Assembly (NCBI RefSeq): GCF_030052815.1
Contig: NC_079501.1
Coordinates: 85,197,849 to 85,261,848, forward strand
Direction of reading: 5' to 3'
Length of the DNA: 64,000 bases
From: Hevea brasiliensis
Taxonomy: Eukaryota > Streptophyta > Magnoliopsida > Malpighiales > Euphorbiaceae
Shown here: piece by piece, positions 46,369 to 56,542 of the stretch
How the letters are laid out: each line of letters starts with the position of its first letter
How positions within the stretch are numbered: the stretch's first letter is position 1
Position numbers and translations under genes: made by a program
Notes under the pieces: model-generated
Seen by the model: the letters and a program-made list of their open reading frames with translations, nothing else
What the model was told of the DNA's origin: nothing
Database searches by the model: none

Positions 46369-48079
46369 TAAAATAAGTAGACCTAATTAATGCAAACGAC
46401 ATTGATACCTATACCTACTTAAATGATTTCCCTAGGGAATCGCCAACCGGACATCCTGCATGTTGTGACTTTTCAGCTGTTGTCTTAGTGTGAATCTAAC
46501 TACTCCCATTCTTTGTATCATAGCCTTTTAGGTCATTAAGCATATAGGTCTATTCGCTAGTTCTCCTACAACTGCCATATCAAAAGTATTAGGCTAATAA
46601 TACCTTATTCTGGAGTGACATGTGACATATTTACAAAAGTTTAAGCTAAAAGTCTCATCCTACTTGCACTGATCATGATACTTGGCCTAATATTATTAGA
46701 TACCTAGAGCTATATATTCCTCGTCCGCAATTGGCATGGACAGGTCTTTACTTACGTTCTCTGTGTTCATTTACTCCATAGAATTTACTCTCATGGGGCA
46801 TCAATTCTCCCGACCTAGTATTAGAGCCTCACTTAAGAAATCTTCCTTCTCCTTAACCCTTTCGTTTGTATGTCAAGTACCTATTTAACTCTTCATCCAT
46901 CTAGGAGGTGGTCATCAGATAGTCCTCTTAAAGCTCGTATGAAACAACCAAATACCCATTTCCTATACACTTCCACCAATACACCATTCCAGTTATCCTG
47001 TCAACGTGTCTTTCATCCAGCATACCCCCAAATCATTAGTTACCAGATACAATATAAATACGCTGACCTCATCGATGATTGACATGTGTCCTACTAGGAC
47101 TCGGTTGACATTAAGGGCAAAGTGAGATGGTATACGAGTACTAAAGGCTAGGAGAAGTTGTATGCATTTTATAACTAGGCTCTCATAACTAAAGACCCTA
47201 AGACTATTAAGTGTTTGTCCCAATCTAGAGGTTGTCTTAAGACGACTAAGTAGCCAACCTCATCCAAAGGTCGTCCTAAGATGACCAAGTAGTCGTCTTG
47301 ATGTGGAGGTTGTCCCCAATCAACTATAAAAGCGCGGGCTGCCCCAAACTTGATGGGGTGCAGTTGGTTAGGACCTCGTGTAAAATAAGCAAGCCTAATT
47401 AATGCAAAAGGATATCGATGCCTGTACCTACTTAAATGATTACCGTAGAGACTAGCCCACTTGACATCCTTCATGTTATGACATTTTAGCTATTGTCTCA
47501 GTGTGAAGTTGACTTACTGTATCATAGCCTTACGGATTGTTAGGCACATAAGTCTACTTGCTAATCCTCTTGCAGCTACCATATAAAAAGTATTAGGCTA
47601 ATAATACCTTATACTGTTGTAAATTTGACATATTTACAGAAGTTCGGGCTAAATGTCACATCCTACTTGCACTGATCATGATACATGGCTCAATACTGTT
47701 GGATAACTAGGGCTCAATACTGATCATGATCATTATTTAGAGCTATACATGGCTCAATCGGCATGGATAGGTCTTAACTTACATTCTCTGTGCATATTTA
47801 CTCCATACAACATTTATTCCCTTGGGCCATTAATTCTTTGGACCTAGTATTGCAGGCTCACTTGAGAAATCTTCCTTCTCGTGAACCCTTTTGTTTGCAT
47901 GTCAATTACCCGTTAACTCTTCATCCATCTAGAAAGTGGTCGTCATTACTCTAAACAATTGTCCTAGAGCTTGTATAAAACAACCAAATACCCATTTCCC
48001 ATATACTACCACTCATATACCATTCTAGGTATCCTGTCCACATATCATTCATCCAAAATACCTCGATGTCATTAGTTAT

Positions 48080-49480
48080 CACTATATATAATTGAAGTTC
48101 AGGATCCCTAAGCTTAGTTCCAAGTCCTTAGTTGTGAACCAAGTTATAATGTGGTGATTTCTTCTTGCTAAAGTGCTATTGGCTTGAAAGCTCTTACGAT
48201 TCCCATATTTTGTCTTCCAAGCACTATTGTTACAGGTATAGGAACTCCACCTAATTCACTTGTTCATGGTTGATCCTGTGTTGTTGTCCCTTATGTTTGT
48301 TTCACTCGTGTTGTTGCTATTGTTTGTGGTGGTCTGGTGGCTTTGTTGCAAGAGGTGCTACTAGCTTAGAGATATGGTTACAAGTGTTAATGTTCCTGTG
48401 GGTTCCCGTGTCCTGGTGCAAGTAATTATTTTTGTACCATGATGGCCTGATGAAATGAGCTTAAAGGGAAAAGAAATGGATGAATTGACTTAGAACGGAA
48501 CCAAAACCAAATTATAAGGAGAGCAAATATCTTAGAAAGGTGTTGGAAGAAATCTAGATTCTTTTGGCCATCTTTTGTGGCTAGTTCAATATTCCTTTAG
48601 ACCTATGAGTCTATAAAGGTGTTGTGATTGCCCACTTATAGTAGGGACTCTGTGGGGATAGAGAAGTTGACTTTAATAAATGTTTTCACGTATTTAATTC
48701 AAATTTATTAAATTGGTCTTTGTATCACGGACAAATGCACACTGACACCCTTGGTCTTTTATTTAACCAACAATGTTAGAAGGTGTAAACGTAGTTTCAT
48801 TCGTCTTGGAGATCACTATTAACCAAATATAATCATGAGCATGTACCGTCAAGTATAAAAAAAGAAAACATTTTAATCATTTATGCTAATACATTCCATT
48901 CATTTGTATTATGATACATAAGCCTCTCACTTGTAGGAACCCAAGCATTTTTTTAACCCAAAATTAAGTCAATGTAAAGGACATAGAAATCTCCCCTAGG
49001 ATGTCTCTATGTATGAATATGCATGTGATTGAAACCTAAAAAGCACAAAAGTCTTTAATATAAAGAAATGGACCCTAGGCTATTATAGCCTAAATTTAGC
49101 CTGTTTTTAATGGCCCATTGCCCATCTCTTAATCCAAATACCCAAAAGCTTTGTAGGAAAGTGATTTATGTTTTTTTACTTTTTATTTTAAGGGGAGAAA
49201 AGAAAAAAAGAAAAGCCTTGTTATTCCCTATTGGTAAGGTTATTAAACTTGACTTTTTAATATAGAATCAATGAAGGAGTTATAAAATTATATCATAAAA
49301 TCGAATTTTAAAATCATAATATTTTATAAACCTTGCAAAATAATCTTTAAGAATTTAATATATATTCAGGATGACATAAATTGGATTTAAGTAATATTAT
49401 TAATGATAATATTTGAGCAATATCCAATCTATAACTATACATTTGTAACGTATCATTATATTTTTATTTTAAAAAAATGT
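48080..49480. other. intergenic DNA, no gene assigned
   Basis: Moderate AT content. The part 48230-48430 is T/G-rich with repeated TTGTTG units but gives no convincing frame. Nothing else recognised. Confidence 0.4.
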
Positions 49481-49902
49481 GGCAGCAGAAGACGCGCCAC
49501 GTGACATGTGTAGAAAGCGCTATGTGGCACACTACCTCTTACACACCCCCTACTTTTGCAGCTGTTTAGCAATTATTTTTTTATTCTTATTTTTTATTTG
49601 AGTGAAATGTCAATTTTGCTTTCTATAACAATCATAAAACAACAATATTATTTAACATTTTGGGAAAATAAAAATTTTTTTTCCTATAAATATGCCCTAA
49701 TGGCCCTAACAAAATTTACATTTTCCCACTCTGACAAATTCTCTTGACTCTCCAATTCTCTAATTAAATTTGCCCTCAACTATATTATACAAGAAAATTC
49801 CATTTTTTAATTCTCCAATATTATATTTGCTATTTTTTTTTTATTTCAATATTCTTTTCTATTAAATTTTAATTTGAACTATTTTTATTATATCTCAAGA
49901 AA

Positions 49903-52030
49903 AATGTTGAGCTTTGAGAATTCAACAAGAAGGTCGTGGACCGATAAAGGCAAGGGAAAACTCAATGAATCGGTCTCTCAAGATATATCTGACCCTAATA
50001 TCAAACTAATGGGCACCGATACGCTAGACGAATTATTTAATACCCAATTATCCTACACGGATCGAATATACCAAGGATCGCAGCACATTGATTTGGAAGA
50101 AGATGAAGACAAAGCACAACTTCCACTAACATTGTCCAAGATATAATATTTTTACGGTGCGTTTCACTAAACTTCAACAAAATAATGAAGTTAAAGTGAA
50201 ATGCAATTATTTTAGTCATATATTTAGGTAGATATGAATTATTTTGCCAACATCTAGAAAATAAACATCCAACTGAAGTAAGTTAAGATGTGAGGTAGAC
50301 CTAAATTTTACGTTTTGGAAGCTCACAATTAGAGGTGAGCACTATTCGGCTCAAATTGAATAAACTGAACCTAATCGTCTTAATTCGGTAATTTGATTCA
50401 GTTTTTAAAATAATTTGGTTCGGTTTAATTTTATATTATAAAAATTTCAGTTATTTCGGTTCGATTTTGAAGAGAAAAAAATCAGTTAAACAGAACCGAA
50501 CCGAATAGTAATTTTATATATTCAAATCGAACTAAATCGAACCGAACTGATTTTTAAATTGATTTATTTTTATGGAAATTTGTAAATTATATGTAATTAT
50601 ATATATATATATTATTTAATTTCATTGATTAATGGTTATTAGGTTTAAACCAAAGTTAAAATTAGACCAAATAACTTGAAAATCAAGTCTAAATTAAAAA
50701 AATCAATCAAAAATAAAAACTGATCGATTTGAATCGAACCAAACTGAAATAGAACGATTTGGTTCGATTCAATTTTTTATCTATTTCGGTTCAGTTTGGT
50801 TTCTAAAATGTGTAATTCAGTTTTCATGATTTAATTCGGTTCAGTTTGAACCGAATGTTCACCCCTACTCACAACCATTGGTGATATTCAAATGTTTTGA
50901 TGAGAAGCCTAAAGTAGAAATGATAAAATTAATAAGTGTTGAATATTTTTCTTTTTCTTTTGGTGATAAATTGCAAATTGAACAATTTATTCATAGTTCG
51001 TTAAATCTTTGATATAAGATGATTCCTCATAATATGTTGAAAAGAGCACAAAGTGCAATGTATTACAAAGGAAAAAAAATGATTTGACTAAATTGTTAGG
51101 TTAATTAAAATAAAGTGTTTCAATTTGTTTCTTTATTTGGAAAAACCATTAACAAGTAAATTCTTAAATGAGAATTACTTGCCATTGAATTAATGATATT
51201 TTTGTACACAAAAAGATTATTGTGTTTTGCAATTTTTAATAAAAGATGCACTACACAAAATATTGCACGATTAATTAAAAAAATCTAGAAGAATATTCCG
51301 AAATATATAGTATTGTTCTATTGGTTTTGAGAATGCTGCATCAAATATTGTATTCATTAGCATATTAAAAAAAATATTTGTCAACTAATTTTAGATGGTA
51401 ATTATTTTCATATTAGATGTTCTTGTCATGTACTTAATTTGTATGTTCAAGATGCATTCAAGAGTTTAAATTTATATATTCGAATTAAAAAAATATTTTG
51501 AATTTTTTGTTATTACATTTAAATGTGATCAAAGAGCAAGGATGTGTTTGCTTCGAAAATAATATATGCCCAAGAAATTTTCTAAGGACATTTTCACAAG
51601 GTGGAATTTCACCTAAAAAATGTTAATTTAAATTTATGAATATAGGCATATTTTGATTAAATTTTTTAAAAGAAGATTTTCATCTTTTTCATGTCATGCA
51701 AATAATTAAAATATTTCTAAAAACAAATTGTGAATTATACAAGTTTTAATGATGCAGTTGAATGCTTTCATATGTTTATGAGCCAACCTCATATTTATTT
51801 TTAATTGAACGTGTTAATGTAGTTTCTTTTTTAAAAGAACATGCTAATAATCCTGATCTAAAGGATTGCATTTCAATAATGAAAGTTAAATGGCTAAGTT
51901 ATTTTCAAGATATAACTGTAGTGTATCTTGTTTCTAGTTTTATTTTTATTTTTTTACCATAGGATTAATATGAATGGAATTTTTGATTTATTAAGTAATT
52001 ATTATGTGTCTATTGGAATTTAATTTGATG
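49903..52030 (+). pseudogene. decayed hAT transposase gene with BED zinc-finger remnant
   Basis: An open start (MLSFENSTRRSWTDKGKGK, 49904-50146) leads to a BED-finger-like stretch near 50163 (RFTKLQQNNEVKVKCNYFSH). It is interrupted by a MITE at 50330-50867. Downstream are typical hAT segments with stops between them: DKLQIEQFIHSSLNL and KMIPHNMLKRAQSAMYY (50970-51070), CFAIFNKRCTTQNIARLI (51220-51280), GFENAASN (51326-51350) and GNYFHIRCSCHVLNLYVQDA (51395-51455). The last matches the conserved F-H-x-R-C-x-x-H-x-L-N-L motif of hAT transposases. The C-terminal dimerisation domain is not clearly seen. Inactive. Confidence 0.75.
50330..50867. mobile_element. hAT-type non-autonomous element C inside the hAT pseudogene
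   Basis: 538 bp with ends TAGAGGTGAGCA and (complement) TAGGGGTGAACATTCGG. It is flanked by CTCACAAT (50322-50329) and CTCACAAC (50868-50875), seven of eight bases equal. It is rich in GGTTCGGTT / AACCGAACC, like elements A and B. It splits the transposase between the BED region and the catalytic part. Confidence 0.85.
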
Positions 52031-52039
52031 CTTCAAAAT

Positions 52040-52830
52040 TAGTCATCGAGGTAAGGTGTAATGATATAAATTCAAACTGTTATCGATGCTAAAGTGGGAT
52101 GCATAAGGCCAAAGGACCCGTGGAAGCCTAAACATTGATCTTTCCTCCTTTCTTTTATAATATCTTTCTAATATCCAAGGAGGACCAACTTATACATTAG
52201 CCATAAGATATCATAACTTTTATACTTTTCCCTTTCACTATCGGATTCCACCTCTAGTTAGTGTGTGTATATATAAAGTCTCATAAAATAATAAAATCTC
52301 TTTAATACATTGTTATTACAAAATTGACAATAGCAAGCATAGTGACAAAATAATCAAAATTATACATTTCTCAAAATAACTCCAAAAAATAGTCTAAAAA
52401 ATTTATAAATTTGACTACATCAAACCTGATATAGCTCTCTAATATATATAGTTCAACTAGTGTAAGACTCGCCTAACAAAAAGAAATAATCTCAATCACA
52501 GATAGCAATCTTATGTTAGTGAGATTGTCAAAGATAACAATATCTATAATTATACCTTATAAATAGAAATATATCCTTATTATTATGCTAGCTAATAATA
52601 TCCACATGATTGCATTGATGACTTACCATAATCAACCATTGTCTATGTCTTAGATAAAGAGATCAGATCATCTATGGAGGTAATTCTTTTCTCACTAATC
52701 AATCTTGTGCATCATTCTCCCATACAAGCTCTAACTTGTTATATGTTTTGTAGGCACATACCCACAAGGAATTTCCATAGACCGCATCAATGGCGCTATC
52801 TGTGGGAATATGACACAAAAAGTTGTGTCT
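52040..52830 (+). mobile_element. remnant LTR with Tat/Ogre-type primer site
   Basis: The segment GACCGCATCA is followed by ATGGCGCTATCTGTGGGAA at about 52790-52808. TGGCGCCGTCTGTGGGAA is the arginine-tRNA-type primer site of plant Tat/Ogre/Retand gypsy elements, so the preceding several hundred bases are probably an LTR or its remnant. The LTR start is uncertain (a TGTAATG at 52057 is possible). No gag follows. Confidence 0.45.
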
Positions 52831-52859
52831 CTCCCTTTATGAATTCAAAGGAGAAGGCA

Positions 52860-53229
52860 TCTCATTCCCCTCAACTTACACCTAAAAGTTAATTTGCCCC
52901 CTAAATTTACAATTGAACTAATTTGGCCCTTGATTTAAAATTTGAACTAATTAAACACAATTTTGCTGAGTTAGTAGACGTGTCTGAAACACATGCTAAA
53001 GCATGTGTTATTCACTACAATTATATAGACATGGCATATTCCTTTTTGAAAAAAAAAATAATTAGCAATTTCTTCTCTCTTAGCGATTTAAGAAAAAAAA
53101 TGCCAATGCCCATTAATTTTGTTCATTCTTCTGCTTCTATCAATGGTAAAAAAAAAACTTTAGCCTTTGCTTTACTATGTTTCATCCCATTCTTACCATA
53201 GTTTCATCCCATTGCTTCATTGAAGAAAA
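52860..53229. other. 5' flank of the GRF gene, possibly MITE-derived
   Basis: Contains CCCCTCAACTTACACC, TTTGCCCCCTAAATTT and TTTGGCCCTTGATTT, a style found in Mutator-like MITE termini, then A-rich sequence up to the GRF start codon. Ends could not be fixed. The 92-aa frame at 52923-53201 has no domain. Confidence 0.35.
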
Positions 53230-53641
53230 ATGGATGATTTGCCAAGTGATTATATATTCCCTTTATGCAACAATGGGTCTGTGCTTGCCCTAAGAGCTTC
53301 GTGGATAAAAAGAAATCTAAGAGGGAGGTTTTTTGGGTGTAGGCTATATGGTGTACATGAATATTATTTTGCATGTGGTTCAATTTAATTTATGATTTGG
53401 TGGTTCTTTGAGACCTCTTTGGGGGTGATTTCTGCAATGAGGAAGGGGTTGCAATTTCTTCCCGTGGTTGGATCCCCCTATGCTTGATCATGCAAAGCAT
53501 GTCATAGTGGGATTCTTGAGGAGGCTAAAAGAATACGATGAAGAAAGGAAGAGGTCCATATCTTCAATTATGAAATGGCTGATTGTGAGAATAGGCGTTG
53601 TTGTAATATGCAAGATAACAGTGGAGTTTAGTAATTGTTAG
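53230..53641 (+). CDS. small GRF-type zinc-finger protein with C-terminal hydrophobic segment, two exons
   Basis: Exon 1 53230-53350, intron 53351-53441 (GTGTAC...ATGAG), exon 2 53442-53641; 106 aa with intact frame. Joining the exons restores the GRF finger across the junction: LCNNGSVLALRASWIKRN, FFGCRLYG then RGCNFFPWLDPPM. After it comes a charged helix (FLRRLKEYDEERKR) and a short hydrophobic stretch (WLIVRIGVVVICK), a membrane anchor or helix. This architecture matches the small plant proteins annotated as At4g04775-like. The first C-x-C pair is C-N-N, so one zinc ligand is missing, and the usual NPGRRF is NLRGRF. It may therefore be non-functional or a divergent member. A nucleic-acid-binding role is known for other GRF fingers, but the function of the plant small proteins is not known to me. 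Confidence 0.72.
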
Positions 53642-53664
53642 GACTAGATGGTATTTGACTATGG

Positions 53665-53840
53665 TAGCTTGAGTTTGGCTGTAAGAATTTTGTGTTAGAT
53701 TTGTGTTGTAAATTAAACTAACTTTATGTGAAGTCACTGATGTAAATGTGTATAGCTTGAGTTTGGTTGTAAGAATTTTGTGTTAGATTTGTGTTGTAAA
53801 TTAAACTAACTTTATGTGAAGTCGCTGATGTAAATGTGTA
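53665..53840 (+). repeat. 88-bp tandem duplication after the GRF gene
   Basis: Two adjacent 88-bp units (53665-53752, 53753-53840) are nearly identical; markers are TAGCTTGAGTTTGG, TTTTGTGTTAGATTTGTG and GTGAAGTC-CTGATGTAAATG. They begin 24 bp after the GRF stop codon, so they probably lie in its 3' untranslated region. Confidence 0.92.
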
Positions 53841-54409
53841 TATGCACTTATTTTGTTTAGATGAATGAAAGAAAGCATGAAAACAAGTTGTAGAAGCACC
53901 TGTTTTGCTCTATTAATTATATTGAATAATATATGTTGCATGAAATTGAACTAAGCTAAAGAAAATAAACTTTGATAGAACCATGATATGAAATTTTTGA
54001 CCTATGACAATTTATACCTTATGCCAATCATTATCACTTAGACAGCACATTGAACAATCTTTGACAATAAAAATTTAATAAACATAACCATGATATTTAA
54101 TTGAAGTAGAAAGTCATATTACATGAGTAAAATCCAAGGTCCAAGAACAAAACATAGATATTGCATTCTTGGGAATTTCTTAGCTAGCCTAGGTCCATGA
54201 CCCCATATATAACTCAACCAATAAAATGCTGCCAACTAAAATAATACTAAATGTTCTTTTTTATCATTATGTTAATTTAAATTGTTATTTTTTAAACTTC
54301 TCTTAACAATGGCTAGAACGCAATCTTCGACGATGAAAATTAAAAATAAAGAAACAAATTTGAATTACCCAAAACCTAATTGTCTCTCACTATAATATTA
54401 GGTTTTTTT

Positions 54410-54441
<32 letters not shown>

Positions 54442-54926
54442 CTTTCTCATTAGTTGCACTAATGAAATGCCGAAGCTGATGCCAGTGATTCTATTTACAC
54501 TGTCAAAAAGCTGAAGATTTATATTGTAAAAAAGCCAAAGCAGGTAACTGCCACACTGCGAATTATTGTATGTAAATTTGTTTTTCCCTTTTTTTTTTTC
54601 TAGCTTTATATGCAGTGGATATGTGCGCAGAAAGAACAAATAGTTCTTAGTGATAAAGAGTGTTGGCCCACTTTTGAGAAATATTTAATATCCTTGATGT
54701 TGGTGCCATGAGTTGAATGAATCCATTATTAATATTTGAAAATGATGATAACTTTTTGTTTATAATTTTAATTTTATTTCTTTTACATCAATATTTATTT
54801 TTAACATTTTATACTTGACTGGTAAGCCCTAAAAGTGTTCATCATTTTCATACATTTATACAAATTGATCAAAAAATATATTCCTCAATCACTTAAGTTA
54901 CATTGACAAATCTATGGAATTGGAAC
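53841..54926. other. intergenic DNA, no gene seen
   Basis: AT-rich with T/A runs near 54401-54441 and 54588-54600. No recognisable coding or repeat features. Confidence 0.4.
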
Positions 54927-56542
54927 TATGACGCCCCTTACTCGTTTACTATATAGCCTAGCAAAAAGTACCACATTTGGTGTCGGAACACCCTATCTTG
55001 TCTTATCATGTCCATTGTAAATTTTTAATATCATTTAAAAATAGGTAATCCATGTGTAGAAATTTTTTTTTTTTTATAGAGACCCGGACAGAGCCTCCTC
55101 TGTTTTGTTAGCATATGGCGGGTTCCACTAATTACCTGTTAATATGTTCATATTCATTTCACATTTTTCCATATCATTTTCTATTGTATCATATCATTCA
55201 TAATTATTTATGAAATCTCAAGAGGTATCATCTATTGCATTCATATAGAAATTCATAGACAATAATTTACAAGTTTACTTACAATCTCAAAGTTTAATTA
55301 TAATCCAAAATGAAATACATTATGTGTTTATGTACAATGAACAACAAGACAAAATCTAGACATACATGGGCCCTACCAATAAAATTATAACTGTTGAGGT
55401 GACTAGTAGACACTGGCAAATCTGATCTGCCTCTGTATGAGCACTACTGCTGCTGGTGCTTCTACGACTGCTGGGACTGGTCTCCAGTACTTACGCGATG
55501 GAAAATTAACGCGCTAAGCATAACACTTAGTAGTGCATAATTTAAAATAACAATAACTAAATAATTAGAAATAACAATAGTTCTATATGAAAATTTATAA
55601 TATGTAGGTCGTTTACATTTTTATTTCACTTTGGAAACAATTGAATTTATTAGGATCTTTTCTGTTTACTTATTGTATATTCAGTCTTAATTAATCATTA
55701 TCAGTGCCCAAGTAACCGATAACAAATTATAAAAGCTGGATATACGGGAGTATACTAGTTAGACAGTCATATGTCTATCCAGTATACGTAGGTCATGTCA
55801 GGCATGAGGCCTGCGGGCAGGCATTTAAGCTAGATATAATATTACACACATTGGCCAACGGACAGGCATAAGGCCTATAGAACAATCATGTCAGACAGAT
55901 TTTATCTGTCAATGATTATTCTTATGGGCAGTACTGCTATCTATAGTCCCTAATTGGTATACCAATTGATCCAAATTAAATAAATAAGTCTAGGTATACT
56001 ATGGGCAATTAAACATTATTACTTATTTATTAGAAATATTCATGTCATTTTATAGTGGGAAAATAGGTCCCACATACCTCTTTCATGTGATTTGGTGTTT
56101 AATGGCTTATTACGGTTAAATTCCTACCATAAGATAATTTATCTCATTAACCTTTCTTTAGGTTTAGTTTTTGTGTCTTACTTTTTCCTATCCATTTGAT
56201 CAGCTTGTAGCCACTATTTGGCCACACTTCCTTCATGGAAGTTGTTTCTCTATGTCTTGTCTTTATTTTTCCTTTTGAATCATGTCAATTAGGTTTTTGG
56301 AACTCAAGTTATGGTTAGATAACCATAGCTGATTCATTTCCTAATTCTGGTTCCTTAACTAGGCATCTTTTGGACTTAAAATTTACCTAATTAATGGAAC
56401 ATGTTGCAGTCACTTTTAGGCATAGTGATCTTCATAGAAATTGTTGCCCTAGGTCTTATGATCATTAAGAAATTTGAATCACAAATTTTCAAGTTTTGTG
56501 GAATTATTTAGAGCCAATTAACTTGCCTGAACTCATGTACCC
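54927..56542 (-). mobile_element. second copy of the LTR family at 4344, truncated by a nested gypsy element
   Basis: Begins TATGACGCCCC (the first TG is TA). It matches 4344 onward in order: ACACCCTATCTTGT, TCCATGTGTAGAA, GGGTTCCA, TCTCCAGTAC, GCAGTACT-CTATCTATAG and ACCTTTCTTTAGGTT. It lacks the TRIM, giving the empty site for it. The match is cut at 56542 by the element starting 56543; the rest of the LTR should lie beyond the window. Confidence 0.8.

Larger units (their letters stand above)
45078..48079 (+). repeat. two-unit tandem repeat of about 1.03 kb, first unit interrupted by two MITEs
   Basis: Unit 1 (45078-47046) and unit 2 (47047-48079) share collinear blocks: ATACAATATAAATA, GGGCAAAGTGAGATGGTATA, TCCCAATCTAGAGGT, CCTAATTAATGCAAA, TTGGCATGGA and CATCCATCTAGRARGTGGTC. 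Unit 1 becomes about 1.03 kb once insertions at about 45260-45719 and 45891-46368 are removed. No coding region is recognised; the frames at 46870-47082 and 47175-47474 are inside it. It could be a satellite seed or an LTR-derived duplication. Confidence 0.8.

Noticed and set aside
49480..49535. GCCACGTGACA G-box cluster as a regulated promoter
   Set aside because: A CACGTG is present but the only downstream gene is a dead hAT transposase; no further support.
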